Assembly (NCBI GenBank): GCA_011800155.1
Contig: CM022369.1
Span: forward strand, 2,542,001-2,606,000
Length of the DNA stretch: 64,000 nucleotides
From: Flammulina velutipes
Taxonomy: Eukaryota > Basidiomycota > Agaricomycetes > Agaricales > Physalacriaceae
Reading direction: 5' to 3'
Under the pieces are notes generated by a model, which worked only from the letters and a program-made list of their open reading frames with translations, was not told the origin of the DNA and ran no database searches. Of this stretch, positions 18,875-32,200 are shown piece after piece. Both the position numbers and the translations under genes were made by a program. Each line of letters starts with the position of its first letter. Position 1 is the stretch's first letter.

Positions 18875-20256
18875 ATGAGCGCGCCTCCGCCAGAGAACCC
18901 CGTTCTGCAAGTGACGGGTCTTTCCTGGGTCCGGTCATACCTCAAAGTTCCTTCAAGAAATACGCTCATATTCCTTTCCGTCACTTCGTCCATCCTCGGA
19001 GCGTATATCTACGACCGCCAGCAATGCAAGAAGATTAAGAAGGAGTACGTGGACAAGGTCTCCCATCTCTCGGAGGAGATATCAGACCACCTGGGATGGC
19101 CGCGAAAAGTCACAGTGTATGGCGTCAAGTGGCCTGGAGACGAGGACCATGAACAGTGCATGAAATACTTTCGCAAGTATGTCAAGGTCTGTCGTTTGCC
19201 GGTTACTCTTACCCCACTCACGCCTCTTCTTCTTCTTCTCTCTAGCCGGTTCTGGTGGCGGCAGCGATAGATTATGAGATGATCACTGGTAAAAAGCATG
19301 GTGATTTAGCGAACCGCATTGCGGAAGAAATCAAAGCGCGTCGGCGCCTCGAGGCGGGTATAGACAAGGAAGGCTACAAAGCCCAGATGCCCCCATCCTA
19401 CACCTTCCGACCCAAAGAACTCTTGCGACAACAGGAACTCGACGGCGGGATTGTCATTGTCGGCCGACCCACTTGGAAGGAATTCATGACCGGCCTGAAG
19501 CGCGGCTGGACGGAATCCCCCATAACTATCGACCAGGACGAGGTTCTTGCGCGTACACTGGAGAATGACGGTCGATTTGACGAGCTACCGCTTGTGGAAG
19601 AGGGCTCGGACGTTCCGCCGTCACCACCGTATGTTCCTCTACGCCAATCACTTGTTCCTCCCCTTCCGGAAGACCCCAATATGCCGGAAACGATACCCAT
19701 TCTCCCTCCCATCCTCTTTGTGTCGTTCACCGACTATATTGGCATCAAGCTCATTCCCAACATGATATACGACTTCTTCAACCAGCGCCACCTCGTACGT
19801 TCCGGTGCCAGTGCTGCGTACCAACTCGTCATGAAGCAAACCCGGCCCTTCAACCCCCCACCCCAAAATGAAGTCACCCTCGACGATACCGTGTCGGATT
19901 TAGATTTCGACAAACACTCAGAGGGATATTACAAGAAATCTTTGGATTCGGCGGAGAGTGATATTGACAAGGCGCGGAAGAAGTATTACGAGGAGCTTGC
20001 GAAGAAGTTGGGTGTGGCGCGTGAGTTGTCGAGTGGGGTGCGGGAACCTACTAAAGCGGAGGTGGAGAATCCTCCACCGACTGAGGTTGAGTTGTCTGCG
20101 GAGCGTATGGCGAAGGAGAAGAGGTGGAGGAGTATGTTGGTTGGATGGGATATTGTCAAGCCCTCGGCTGAGGTTGCTTGGGATAGGCGGTTTGAGGGCA
20201 TCTTGAGGGTCTTTAAAGATCCTGAGGAGGGGGTGGGCGATAGTAAAACTGATTAA
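18875..20256 (+). CDS. TIM54: Mitochondrial inner-membrane translocase subunit Tim54
   Basis: Tim54 supports the TIM22 complex, which inserts carrier proteins into the inner mitochondrial membrane. Two exons (18875-19186, 19246-20256) encode 440 residues, close to the fungal norm. After a short N-terminus comes one transmembrane helix (NTLIFLSVTSSILGAYIYDR), followed by the family block VTVYGVKWPGDEDHEQCMKYFRKYVKP across the splice and AAAIDYEMITGKKHGDLANR. Later blocks are YTFRPKELL, IVIVGRPTWKEFMTGLKRGW, and the C-terminal LVGWDIVKPSAEVAWDRRF. The gene is divergent from the mitochondrial enoyl-CoA hydratase. Confidence 0.93.
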
Positions 20257-20395
20257 TTAGAATAACCCCTACTCGTATACTACCATTTGGCTCTCGCCAC
20301 TACACCTCGCATAAGTGTATGAGGCAAACAGGCGTTTACTTTCAAGCCCAAGCGCCGTGCGCAACCGGCCCGGTATTCCGTCCTCGCTTGACTCA

Positions 20396-21526
20396 ATGCC
20401 ACCATCTCGTTCGCGAAGTCGTTCCTTGTCGCTAGAACGCTCACACAAACGGCGCAAAGTACGCTCGCCATCCGCTTCTGATCTGGACCAACTCCCCTAC
20501 GACGCATCTCCAATATCTGAGGCAGACTATTATTTGAAGAGTGACGAGTTTAGGGTGTGGTTGAAGGATGAGAAGAGAAGGGTTTGTCGACTTGTATTCC
20601 AGCGTCCTCGGAATTATCTCTGATAACCCATAAGTAGTACTTTGACGAGCTGACCGGTGACAAGGCTCGCAGGTGCGCTATTCCCCTTCTGATTACAGCC
20701 AGACGTCTCATTCTCTACATAGCTACTTTCGCAAATTCGTCAAGGTTGATCACTCTCCATACGTCTTCTGTTCCCCATTTCTGACTCCCCTCAGGCCTGG
20801 AATAGAGGCAAACTATCCAGTAAGTGATCACGACAACGATGCTCCAATTATCACAACTGATGTGTATCGCAGAAAAGCTATACGCAGGCGTCGACAGTAC
20901 CTCCATACCCGCCGCCGCCAACACGTCATACAAATGGTCCTTCGCAAGCGAAGGCAAAACCTCTGAATCCGAACTTCGAGCAGCCCGTGAATCAGTTGCT
21001 GTCACGTCGCGCGCCGAAGCATCGCGTTCCGCGCGCGTAAAAGGTCCTACTCTGCCCTCAGCGTCTGACCTCGTCATGGCGAGAGAATCCGCAGCGGATG
21101 TTCGGGAAGACGAACGGAAGCATAAGAGGAAGCGGGATCGTAAAGAAGACAAGGAACGTATTGAGGATATGGTGGGGCCGAAGGAGGTCGGGCGGGAGGG
21201 TATGATGGAGAAGAAGCGCATGCAGCGGGAGAGCAATAAGGCTTTTGGAGAACGTGGTGATGATGGGCTGGAGATTGATGAAACGACACTTATGGGTGGT
21301 GGGGACAGCTTCCGTGCACAGTGCGTCGCCTACTTTTTTTTCTTGTTGGGCTTCATTACTAATTCGTACTCTTAGACTGGCTCGTAGAGATGCGACTAAG
21401 ACCAAATATCAGAGAGTCAACGAAGAACGAGATGCTGAGAGACGTGAGCGGGCTAGTGCCTACAAGGAGAAGGAGAGCGCCACCATGTCAATGTTTCAGC
21501 AGTTGGCGAAGCAGCGTTTTGGTTGA
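20396..21526 (+). CDS. SR-like charged nuclear protein, conserved, function unknown
   Basis: The N-terminus is arginine-serine rich (PPSRSRSRSLSLERSHKRRK), typical of nuclear RNA-processing proteins. A conserved segment follows, assembled over small exons: ADYYLKSDEFRVWLKDEKRR, then YFDELTGDKARSYFRKFVKA and WNRGKLSKKLYAG. The rest is charged and helical, with long Lys/Arg/Glu runs (KHKRKRDRKEDKERIED, RMQRESNKAF) and an end that reads MSMFQQLAKQRFG. Four or five introns split codons cleanly, including one at 20640 and one before LARRDATKTKY. I recognise the layout as a widespread eukaryotic family, but I cannot name it with confidence. Spliceosome association is a guess from the RS region. Confidence 0.78.
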
Positions 21527-21639
21527 TAGAAATATCAACATAATTATGCGTACACGCGGGATAGTCCAGATTTATTATGACAACAAACAAGCTGGCGGAA
21601 TACAGAATCGGAAAGTCGAAGTGTCGGGAAAAAAAGGCC

Positions 21640-22155
21640 TCAGCCGTTGACTTTCTTTGACCTGCCGAGTCTCCGAGCCATCCTAGCAGCCTTGCGCGCG
21701 CCCATCTAAGGCCAATTTGTCAGTCGCCCAAAGTTGCAGCATTGTTGCGAAATGACATACCTTCGCCTTTTCTTCCTCTAACCGCTTGCGTTCCTCGGCA
21801 AGTTTCCGTCTCTCCACTATGATCTCTTTTCGTCTACGAAGACAGTCAGATCCAGAAGCATAAAAACACGATCATATATTTACCGAGTGATCTCAGCTTT
21901 CTTCTCCTCCTTTAAATCTGTCTCGAGTTTCTTGATTGATAGAGCCTTCTTCGTTTTCTCCATCCTGTCTGCGAAACCTTTTGATTTACGGCCTTCCGAC
22001 TGATGGCTTCGTCTACAGTGCAATGTAAGAAGAAGCTGGACGACAGCTCAAAGTACGCACACAGTTGCAGACTTCAAGGGTTTCCATGATTTCGAGGAAA
22101 CGCGTCCGTTGGAAGAGCTTGCAAGGGGGATTATTGTCTCGAGCGACGTTGACAT
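21640..22155 (-). CDS. CGR1: rRNA-processing protein Cgr1
   Basis: Cgr1 is a small nucleolar coiled-coil protein needed for processing of pre-rRNA towards the 60S subunit. Four exons (22071-22155, 21894-22012, 21761-21833, 21640-21705) give about 114 residues. The family features are SKSWKPLKSATVRS at the start, the long charged helix RMEKTKKALSIKKLETDLKE, then ERRKLAEERKRLEEEKAK and the basic tail MGARKAARMARRLGRSKKVN. The joins were checked: GT at the end of exon 1 plus A gives V then RSHQ. The gene is too short and too split to stand out as a long frame. It is divergent from the endonuclease III gene with only 102 bases between the start codons. Confidence 0.92.
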
Positions 22156-22257
22156 GGTGGTCTGTAAACTTCTGTAAAAATCCTTGTGACTGTGATCGAT
22201 TCAGTGACTGAATGATAAAATCGGGCCGGAATTCCGCATCTAATTCTTGAACCTTCA

Positions 22258-23429
22258 ATGGCGAAAGCAGCCTCCTCTTCTATTCGCCGTTCGACTCGCT
22301 TAGTGGAAGCCTCAAGCCCCTACAACGCCTCAGTTACTCTTTATACGCTGAAGAAAGAAGCCGACGCGTCTGTTCTCTCTGATTCTGAGGAATCACAACC
22401 ACCCAGGCCCATTAGCAAGAAGCCAGCCTCTCCCAAGAAACCCAAAGTGCTGAAGCAATCCTTGGCTACACCTCATCCTGCCCCAGAACGCTGGAGAGAA
22501 ACGTATGCTCTCATAAAAGAAATGCGAACCAAAATTGTCGCGCCGGTGGATACCATGGGCTGTCAACAGGCTCAGTCTGTGGAAACAGACCCAAAGGTAA
22601 GTTCGGGATGTTGTCCTTTGTGGGGTACATACTGAGCTGGAGAAGAGTCGCCGACTGTCGACGTTGATATCCCTCATGCTGTCTTCTCAGACAAAGGACG
22701 AAATTACGCATGCGGCGGTGATTAAGCTGCGTGCTGCACTGGGAGGCAGCATAACGCTCGATGCTATATTGCAGGCTGATGACAAGACCATAGACGATGC
22801 TATTGGTCAAGTCGGCTTTCATAATAACAAGACCAAGTGCGTGATTCCTTTCCTCTTGTTAGCCTTCGTAGACATGAACACGCGTACGTAGGTATATAAA
22901 GGTTGCCGCTCAACAAATTCGAGACAACTTTGACTCTGAAGTACCCAAGACGGCGGATGAATTATGTTCGTTACTTGGAGTTGGTCCAAAGATGGCGTAT
23001 CTGGTCCTCCAAATTGCTTGGGATTTGTACGTGTCATCCTTATACTTTCTAATTTATTTATGAGGCATTGCAGGCATCACGGAATTGCCGTCGACACTCA
23101 TGTACAGCGAATAACTAACCGACTTGGCTGGCATCATCCGCCGACGAAGTCACCTGAGGAGACGAGGTTGAACCTTCAGTCATGGCTTCCTACTGAGCTT
23201 TTCCACGACATCAACCATTTACTGGTTGGCTTTGGGCAGGTACGAGTCGATACACATGTCTTTGGTGTCACTGACGTCTCTCCAGACAATATGTTTCCCT
23301 ACTCGACCAAATTGTACCGACTGCACGGTCAATGCCGCTGGTCTTTGTCCCGGGGCAGAAGTACCAAAAAAGAAGAAAGCCTCAAAGAAAGTCGGAGGGC
23401 CTGCGATTGAGGTGGAGTTGGAAGCTTGA
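22258..23429 (+). CDS. NTH1: Endonuclease III homologue, DNA N-glycosylase/AP lyase
   Basis: This base-excision repair enzyme removes oxidised pyrimidines and nicks the abasic site. After a basic N-terminal extension likely used for nuclear or mitochondrial targeting ([15 protein letters not shown]), the catalytic domain starts [14 protein letters not shown], with the Schiff-base lysine in QTKD. The helix-hairpin-helix is [13 protein letters not shown], followed by the catalytic aspartate in [15 protein letters not shown]. The C-terminus carries an iron-sulphur loop with cysteines in [20 protein letters not shown] and the following CP (CX6CX2CX7C), then a lysine-rich tail. There are several introns; the first donor is at 22597. 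The gene is complete. Confidence 0.93.
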
Positions 23430-23641
23430 ATTCGAACGATGAAATGGCGCTGTTGAATCGTATCTTATGGTCTACTTATAATACTTCTATGTACTTTATA
23501 AATTTCTACCAAATCCACTTGAAGAAGTTGTGGACGTTTGTGGGAGCACCACGCGTGCACGTGCCATGATCATTCTTGTTCTCAACCTCGACGACTGGAA
23601 TGGAAATTATCGCGCAAATGCTCTCCAAATAATCAAGACAT

Positions 23642-26582
23642 ATGACTACAACGGTTCAAACCTCCCTCGGTGTGCCTGCGGTTGCGGCACGCCCTTCACC
23701 ACGATGTGTTCAGTGGACAGAAGACGGGCAGCTCATTATGACCACCAAAGCCTCCGTGTTCATCATGGTACATTCCAGCATCGATTTTACTTTTATTCGA
23801 TCCTAAACGTATTCGCAGACACCGGAGCACGGTATCAACTTTGACCTTGAGTCGCTTCTAAGATCCAACACCTCGAAGAAGAACGACATTCACATTGGAT
23901 GGTTCAGAACGATGATTCAACTTGATAAAACCTCTCTCATAAAATGGCCAGAGTATTCGCAAGGTCAGCCATCCTTCGACGCGTCGAATTATCGTTGACG
24001 ATGTACGATAGATTGGGGCGCTGGCTCTTTGGGATCTATCGATACATGCATTGCTAGCGTTGCCGTGTCTCCAAGCTGTATCACACCGCACGCTGGGTGC
24101 GTTGTTTTTCCTAATGCCTTCTGATTCAACTCATTATTCTTAGATGTGTCATCGCTGTGTTGACCTCGAACATGGACTTGTCGCTTTGGGTGTCCGGAAA
24201 GAATAGTCTCAAGGGAGAATGGTGCAAAGTCAGTTTTCACGATTGTCAATGTTACGCGTCTTACCTTCTTCAACAGGCTCTGGACATGACGCAATGGCTA
24301 CTGAAGGAATTTGTGCCCAAGGGAACACCCAGCCTGCAAGACGTACTCAAGCTGCAAATTATGTGTACGCGGCGAGATCCATCCCAGTATTTCTCGCACC
24401 ATGACGCTCATTCGCAGGTATTGCTTGGACAACACAACCCGACTTCCAACTGTCCCCAAGACCGAACAAGAATGCCTCACTTCTGATATGTGGTAGTCGA
24501 GATGGCTCCCTTACCTTTGTGAGGCAAGAAATTCGAAAATCGTCCGCTAATCGATGATAATATCTTACAGGTACACTGAAGACTATGCGGTTCAACATGT
24601 GGAAACTGTTTCTGTGGGCACCGGATGGATTCAACATGTCGCACCTTCTGCTTGGACGTTCACTGGTGCTGGGACCTGTCAGTACCCACCAAAATCCTCA
24701 TTCAACAATTATTGAGAAGTCACAGGTCGAGCCAGAGTAGCATACGGCGTAGCCTCTGGTGGCGTAGCTGCGATTGAGGTCACGGTCAAGATAACGCCCT
24801 CCTCGAAACCAGCGGAATTCGGCACCGAAATGGATCTGGCCTACGAGTTTTCGCAGGAACCTATCAAAATTGTCGATGACGAGCAAGGCGCTACGACACT
24901 GAAATGGATCCAAGTCAAAGAAAACGCGGTTGGTCCTGAAGAAAGTAGATGTCTCTCTGCTGATATGTTCCCAGGAAACTTTGGTGTATTGCCGCCCGGG
25001 GCTACTTGGCTTGTGGACAGACGCCACTGATTCTTTTACTTGGAGTGGTCTACGTAATCTTCGCTTTCAGTATCGTCGCGTCTCATCTGGTTCGTCGCCT
25101 TTCCTGCCCGTCTCGGGGATACAATATGCGGAAGGTTTTGATGCGCTCGTCGTGATATTATTTGATGGATCTGCACATGTCGTCCATCAGTTAACTTCTG
25201 ACCCTTCCTGGACGTCTCAGGACGACTCCTTCTCGGCGGAGAGTCTATCTGCGACGATACGTACTACATTTGTGAAATGCGAATCCCAGAACCAGGCCAT
25301 TGCGGATATCGATGATAATAGAACAAGCGGCTTCATCTCGTACGATTCGATGGGGGGCGTTGCGTGGCTACATGAGTAAGTTGTACGATTCTACGCGCTT
25401 GAAAGGCTAATTTTTGGGAAGGGTGTCGCGTACGGCAGACTTCAGCTACAAGCACGACGCTAAGCTTTCTAGCACGCTTGTTGTGGCCTCCCTTTGGCAG
25501 CAGGACCAACAAGATGCAATTAAGAAGTTAGAGCACATTTTGTGGACTACCAACGCTTGTAGGCTGTCCTTTTTTGTGCGTTGACCGCTGACTGAGCTCT
25601 TTTCTGATGCAGATACCTCGCCTATGAATAATCTGCGACCCATCTTTTATCAATTCCGAACAAAAGCGAAGATTGCCGCTATGCATGTTACCCTTCTCAA
25701 GGTTCTAGCGCCGCAGGTTGCCGACCATACGACGGGAATTGTGCTGCATTGTCTCGAAGGCTCCCCAATCGACGATATCCGCCACGGTTTCAGACGCAGT
25801 CTTGTTCAGCATCTTTTCGGTTGGGACGAACTCCTGAGGCTAAGGATGAGACTCGCGTTCGCGGACTATCTTTGGGCGAGTTGTCTTCCGGCTAGAATTT
25901 TTATCACCCTAATCGCTTCCCCTAACAGAAAATGTCAGACCCACCCCGTCAGACGGAGTTAGGGTATGTGGCGCAAACGTTCTTGAATGCGATATCGCAT
26001 CGAGTGCTTCGTACCATCCTTCGACATCTAGCAGCTGTAATGCAACACCTTACGCGTGCGTGTCTTCTCGTAGTGAGTATCAACTGATCGAGCAAACGTA
26101 GCGGCGGATGTTCCCTTTGTCTTACGAATGGTAGGACAGTCGCGGCTTCCTGAAAGCCCACCAGATCTGTCTTCCGAAGGACATGCGATATCCGAAAAAA
26201 TACGTGGTCTTCTTCCGGATGACCTCGCGCTGGTGGAACATTGCCCTGCATGTAAGGAGGAGATACCGCTGCAAAATATTACAGCTGCGGTGTGTACGAA
26301 AGGACATACTTGGGGTACGGTTTGTGTATTGTTCAACTGAATGAACTTTCTGATGGGTAACCTTTAGCGCGGTGTTCGATAACGACTTTTGTATTGGCCA
26401 CGCCATATGTGCGCACGTGTATAGGATGTACAAGGAAGGCTTTTTTGCCTCCGTCTTCTGCTGGGGTCCCGCAGGACAGGACATGGCTCCCAACAGCCGG
26501 GCGTGGTTGGGTCGTTGAAGAGTTGCTGGAAGCTGTCCACCGATGTCTATTTTGCAGCAATCCATTTGTCAGTGTTATATAG
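23642..26582 (+). CDS. TFIIIC subunit (TFIIIC90/GTF3C4-like) with beta-propeller and C-terminal zinc finger
   Basis: TFIIIC binds the internal boxes of tRNA genes and recruits TFIIIB and RNA polymerase III. The start MTTTVQTSLGVPAV leads into CVQWTEDGQLIMTTKASVFI and TPEHGINFDLESLLRS, the N-terminal WD-like domain. Later blocks include GIAWTTQPDFQLSPRPNK, LLICGSRDGSLTFVR and YAEGFDALVVILFDGSAHVV. The C-terminus is the TFIIIC-type zinc finger: HCPACKEEIPLQNITAAVC, KGHTWARC, CIGC and HRCLFCSN supply four Cys/His pairs. At least ten short introns break the frame, and I joined most of them by eye. The start is chosen because the codons before the first splice match the family and lead in frame to the next exon. 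Confidence 0.82.
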
Positions 26583-26687
26583 CAATTTCCAATATCAATC
26601 CGGAGAACTATCGGAACGGGACTTGAATTGTGTGCATTTGTTGATCGTTCGTTTCGTTCCGTTCACCACCACTGAGCACCGGCGACA

Positions 26688-28859
26688 ATGCTGAGGTCCC
26701 CTCCCGACGTTCACGACGAGCACGTCCGCATGCTGCTCGACCAGCGGACAACTCGCGCTGACCTCCAGCGAGTATCTTCGTTCTCAGACTACGAGGATAC
26801 GCCGTCGGTCTACAGTCGTGCTTTCCTTACGCCCCGTCTGAGCGATGACCACAGAGATGGACGGATCCCATCGCCATCGCCACCAGCGTCTCGTTCATCT
26901 TCTATGCCTAGGCGACTAGAGAGGAATCGAATCAATGAGCTAGCCGTTAGCATGCTAGACCTGGACGAGTCGGAGGACAACCGCACTTCCTTCGCTTCTG
27001 CTTCAACTTATGAGGACGATATGCGCGACGACTCTGACAATGAATTAGACGGCTCGCCTATGCCCAGAATGAGTTTACTTGGACCCAAGATGCGAGTTCA
27101 TTCCAAGGCTCCGTGGGAGGTCGACAGTCCGCTTATTGAAGACGACGAGGGTGAAATGAGCGCCTTTTCTGGATCTGGTAACACGCCATTTCATTCGTGA
27201 GTTCAGCTTTGTCTAGATGTACTTTTAGTACCATACTGATACCATTCAAGTGTCGCCACAGGTCCCGCCTATCCGTTGCCCCGAGTCCCCTTCCCGTCTG
27301 CTCAAGAACAATCTCCTCTCCTTCTTCCAACTACCAGTCGTTCCCCGCCACAGTCTTATATTTCCTCTCTTCATGATGATGAAAACAGCACGCTCTCTCG
27401 CATTCGTTCAAACTCGTCTAGGCCTTCGCTTTCCTCGTCTTCTGGCGAAGAAGCACACCCTTATGCCAATCCCAATCACGCACGCTCTTCCTCTTCCAAT
27501 TCATACAAACCGCCTTTGGACGTTACCCATTCGTACTCCTTATCTTCGGCGGATTCTACAGCGACCGAGACACCCTTTGGAAGGCTCGCGTCCATGTCCG
27601 ACTCGCAGGCGGACCTCTTGACCCCTGTGCCCCGGAGTCCTCGATCTATTTTCCAGGGAAAAGAAATTTCTTCCCCTTTGCCGTTCCATCAGACAAATCC
27701 TCAACGCGCCCATGAACCGCCTGAACCGAGTCAGTTGCCAGGCTGGATGGATAAGGGCAGCTCTTCACCCAACTTCAATCTCATTTCTCTAGAGGAAGCG
27801 CGGGCGCAGAGGTCTCGCAGTACTACGATGCATGGCTCTGCCTCGTCCCAGCCATTCCCGGAGAGAGAGATCACCTCTGGCCACAGCCCTAACAACAGTG
27901 TGGCATCCAGAGCCCGAGCCCGATCCATTAGCGCTGGAGCTCGCGCTAAACACGCAATTACTAGCATTGTTGGCGGACCACCTGTCAAACCCGACCGTCG
28001 TGATTCCGAGCCGTCTGTCGCTCCTAATGCTGTGACACCTGGAATGTCGCCAGGGAAGAACTTAAAGCACAAGAAAAGTGGTTTCCTCAGGTTATTCAAT
28101 GGACGCGATGACAAGTCGCCACCGCCTCCTGTGCCGTCCCTTTCGGACAACTTTGCAGCTTACAGTGCTCACCAGGGCAAGCCTTCAAAGACGTCGCCCC
28201 ATCGAATACCAGTTCCCAAGCTTGACCCTCCGCTTGCCGTTGACGAGCCTTCTCCGCCTGCTACTAGTCCCAAACGCACTCCTCCACCATTAAATCTGTC
28301 TATCGATACGAGTTCGCCTATACCTCGAGCTCCCTCAACTGGTATAGGCCATTTCCCCAGTCGACTCGGTGGAAATGACAGCATTCCGCGAAGCGCACCA
28401 GCGAACGTGACGGAATTCCCTTCGTTGAAGTTACGGCCTGTATCGACGATGTTCAGTGCTCATTTTGGCGACATCCTTTCCCCCAGCTCTGCCTCCCCGC
28501 CGGATATTGATACACCGATTTCGAGCACGTTGGTGTCTCCAACGTCAAGCATGCGTTTTGGTGATTTGCCGTCGATCGTCACGCCCTCTGACGACCAATC
28601 GTCTGTGATTCGTGCGCTTCAGGAGCAGATCACAGCTTCGAAGAAAGTTTGGCAACGGCATATTTGGGAGTTGGAAGGCCAGATCAGGGATTTGAAGGAT
28701 GAGGTGGAGGGACTGAGACGAGTGGGCGGGGAGTGGTGTGTTGCGTGTGGGAGAGGTGAGAAGAGCGAGGAGTTGGGGGAGACGAAGTCTGTCAGTGTCG
28801 TCAATAGACCACGAGCACGCACTGGGACTGGTACATCGAGGTTCGGGAGTGCTGTGTGA
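26688..28859 (+). CDS. Long disordered Ser/Pro-rich protein with C-terminal coiled coil and CxxC, unknown function
   Basis: Two exons (26688-27177 and 27262-28859) encode about 695 residues. The donor GTAACA at 27178 joins SGSG to PAYPLPRVPFP in frame. The donor GTGAGT slightly downstream would break the frame. Nearly all of the protein is low-complexity serine, proline and arginine, with many SP sites (SPSPPASRSSS, TPGMSPGKNLKHKKSGFLRL), as in cell-polarity or cell-cycle scaffolds phosphorylated by CDK or MAP kinases. The end has a predicted coiled coil (KKVWQRHIWELEGQIRDLKD) and a cysteine pair (EWCVACGRGE). I do not recognise a named family. Confidence 0.75.
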
Positions 28860-29244
28860 CCTCCCGCCCACTCACAGGATCTATCTTGCTATTTATCGTA
28901 TATACTTCTCTGGGACTTCTACCTAATCATTCGGTCGGTGCGTTTACCTTACACGGAGTAATGTGTTGTTGTAGTTTTGGCCCCTCCCTTTTCCTTTGTA
29001 CTACCACATTCACTAATCCCTCTACCTTTGATTTGCCATCCGTCCTTTACGTTCTATTATGTTTTTACCTACTCGTAGCTGTTATATGCACGTCCTCTCA
29101 TTGCCTTTCTCAATCGATTCCGTTCTTTAGTCGTCACGATACATTAAAGCGAGTATATTGTCAAGAAAAGGGCTACGATATCGATAGAGTAATTATGTAC
29201 AGTAGCAAAATGAGTAGTCAAAAGAATGCGTACTTGGATTTCAG
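28860..29244. other. Convergent intergenic region, 3' UTRs
   Basis: These 385 AT- and pyrimidine-rich bases lie between two converging genes. A 170-residue frame crosses it but has no motif and overlaps the neighbouring gene's last exon. I see no RNA gene. Confidence 0.5.
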
Positions 29245-32200
29245 TTATGTGGTGCGAGGCTTCTTCGCCGTCTGCTCGGTTGTAGCGTCAGACTGGCGTT
29301 TGGCTGGGGCTGCCGCGAGAGGAGGAGGAACTGCGGTCCCTGCAATGGTTCCCGCCACCCAGTTATAATCTGCACCGAGAATGGCCTTCTGCTGCTGAAT
29401 GTCACCTAGAAGTGCAATTACCGTGGCGGCTTCCTTCTGGTTCCCCGCCCATTCTCCAACCGCGACCATATGTCTCGGTTTGATGATCTACACCGAGCTT
29501 GATAAGTGCATGAAGAATGCTCGAGAAGCTGAACACACCTGAAGAGTATGCGGACTCCCTACGCGAATCGTCGTCCACGTAACACCCCACCCACGCGCCT
29601 TCGAAAGTCGTGTTTCAAGGTGCGTGCGAACCTTTTGCTTCTCCCTTACGCTAGTCTGTACATCCTTTCCAACGAGAAATGGCACGAGCCATCGGTTGCA
29701 CTCCATACATCCGCAACCAACAGTTCTCAGTTCCTGCACGCCCACAGTCGCATTCGGCTTGGCTCCAAGGATGTGCCGTACAAATTTCTTTACGACCTCG
29801 CCAGCAAAGATAGAAAATGGGGCCACAGTCAGTGACTTCTGGTATGGCTCCACTATTGCGGGCAAGGTACGAAGGAAGGTAACGAGTCCCAATTTGATGT
29901 ATTTGGGCTCATTTGACTTGGGTATCGTCAGAAACTTTCCAAGGACGCGCTCGGCGAAGGTAGGAAGTCCGAGGGTGAAGCAAAGCTTCAGTAGTTCGAC
30001 ACCGCTGACTGTCTGGATATCTCTGCCGTATCCGTATGATGTGTAAGAGGAAGAAGTGGTCTCCAAAGATTGAAGACTGAAGCTGTTGAGGATTCCTTGG
30101 AGGCAAAATGCCAGGATGCGACGCAATGCAGCTTTCGAATCCTCCGTCATTGCCATGGGACGAAGCGTTGTTGCAACATATTCCGAGAGGGATTTAAGAG
30201 AGGCAGGTCGTAGTGCCATCTCCTTGATCCGTTCTGGTGTCAGACTTCCAGTGGCTAAATTAACACTCATATTCGTATTGATAGGGAACGTACCATTGAC
30301 TCAATGTTGTTATTGGATCTGCAGTGTTTTGCAGTGCGCTTCGGAAGACTTGGTTATCCGATGTAGTGATGGACGGGAGCAAGACATCTGTGACATGACC
30401 AAAGAAAGTCATCAAGCGCGGCTTGATGGCTGGTTTCTCCTGTATGAATGCAACCATTCTCGAGCAAAGAATACTGTAGTACCTAGACGCAGACTGAGGT
30501 GTGTTGGCTGCGTCGTATTGAACTCGCGCAGCGTACATCCGCGCAAAGAGCGAATCGCATGCGTCGAATGCCTCAAAACGTTCGCAGATACGGACGAAAG
30601 ACATGATCGACTCGACGAAGTTGGTTTCCACGCTGCTGGAGAGGTAGGAAGGAGTATTTGCGTTCCGGACTGGTGTGGGGCCTAGGTCGTTCCCAAGGCG
30701 TACTAGGGTGGACTTGGTGAGTTCAACCAAGGCATCCCGATCGAAGACAGACTCTGTCTGGCTGACAACTTGTAGCCGACTCAAGAGGGCCGTCCACACG
30801 GGAACCTCAAGTTTGACTACATGCAGACGGGGGAAAAATCTGTGGAACGGATTGTTAACGCGTGAATGACAGGAGAACGTAACATTGACTTACATGTCTC
30901 GTAGAAAAAGAGCGGGGTTCGGTTTGGACTGAATCAGATTAACGACCCAATCGACTTCGCTAGCCTCGAGCTTCTGTAAGGTGTCAAGGACAAGCGTGCG
31001 CTGGGTATTGCACCAGGAGATAACATCCGCGTCGCCTTGCTCTGTAGCAGTTGCTAGGATGCCTTCGAGGACTTTAGCGCGAAGCTGATTAGATGGTTCC
31101 GCAGAAAGGGCATCAGTGTACCTGTAAAGACGTCAATGAAAAGGCAGACAGGTTAATCAGGTAGTAATTCACAAAGTCCGGATTCCTTTCCAATCAAATG
31201 CCTGGTACGCAGACACCAGTCCGTCCACACCTATCAAAGATATGCAACGGTCTGGTCCACAGGCTTGACATGCTTGAACAAAAAGGTCAACATCGTTCCA
31301 ACGATCGGCACTATTCCTTAGGACAGTGGCAGCATTTTTCAGAGCCGTCATATCTGAAGGTTTTCGGCCGCGTATCCAAGTGAGAAGGGTCGACGTTAGT
31401 TTCTTCTCCTTTGGTGTAGGACTCTCCGATAAAGAGGTGGATAGCGCGCTGCACGCAAACATATGAGTATCTCCTTCCTCAAAGTCCTGACCTGCGCGTT
31501 CTGCTGGCGTGATAACCAAAACACAAGTCTCCCATGCTACAGAGGGTCAGCGACGTTCTAGACGAAGACAAGATTGGCTGACCGTATGTCAAGGAGCCGG
31601 ACTAGAGACAATATTAATTTAATTTAGGAGAAAGACAGATATTCGTACCTCTCGATCATCGCGAGAAAAGTTGGTCTCTCTCTCCTCGTCTGTGAGGGGA
31701 CCATTGATAAACAGATGCTCACAAGCAGGATCTTCCGACTCTTCGTCCAAATCAGGGTGAATGCATCGCATTGGTGTCCCGTCAAGGGCTTTCACAGGGC
31801 TCAGAGTGAAGATTCTTTCTTCGATTTCATCCATCTCAAGGTCGCCCTCGTCAATTTCGCTCCATTCGTCGTCGTCGTCGTAGTCCCCGTACCGATCATA
31901 CCTGGACCGCCCATATCTTCCGAAGCAGCCCCGGCCGCCCCAGCCCCCATAGCCAGAAGATTCGATGGTGAAGAAACCGTGCTCGACATACTTGGCCGCA
32001 GCGAGGTGCAAATTAAAGTCATAAGCCTTCGCGAGCGGCGCGATATAGGAGAGCTGAAGTCGATCCGATCCTTCAAGGGATGTTGCCTTGAAGTTCAGAG
32101 ACTTCACCTCATATTTATGGTTCAACTTGAGGAGGAGGAGAGAGGGTATACTCGAGTCCTCATCAACCTCGTCCGCATCGGAAGTAGTGTCTAAAGCTTG

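Noticed and set aside
31715..32194. Plus-strand 159-residue frame
   Set aside because: It is antisense to a well-supported exon of the oxygenase-like gene and has no motif.
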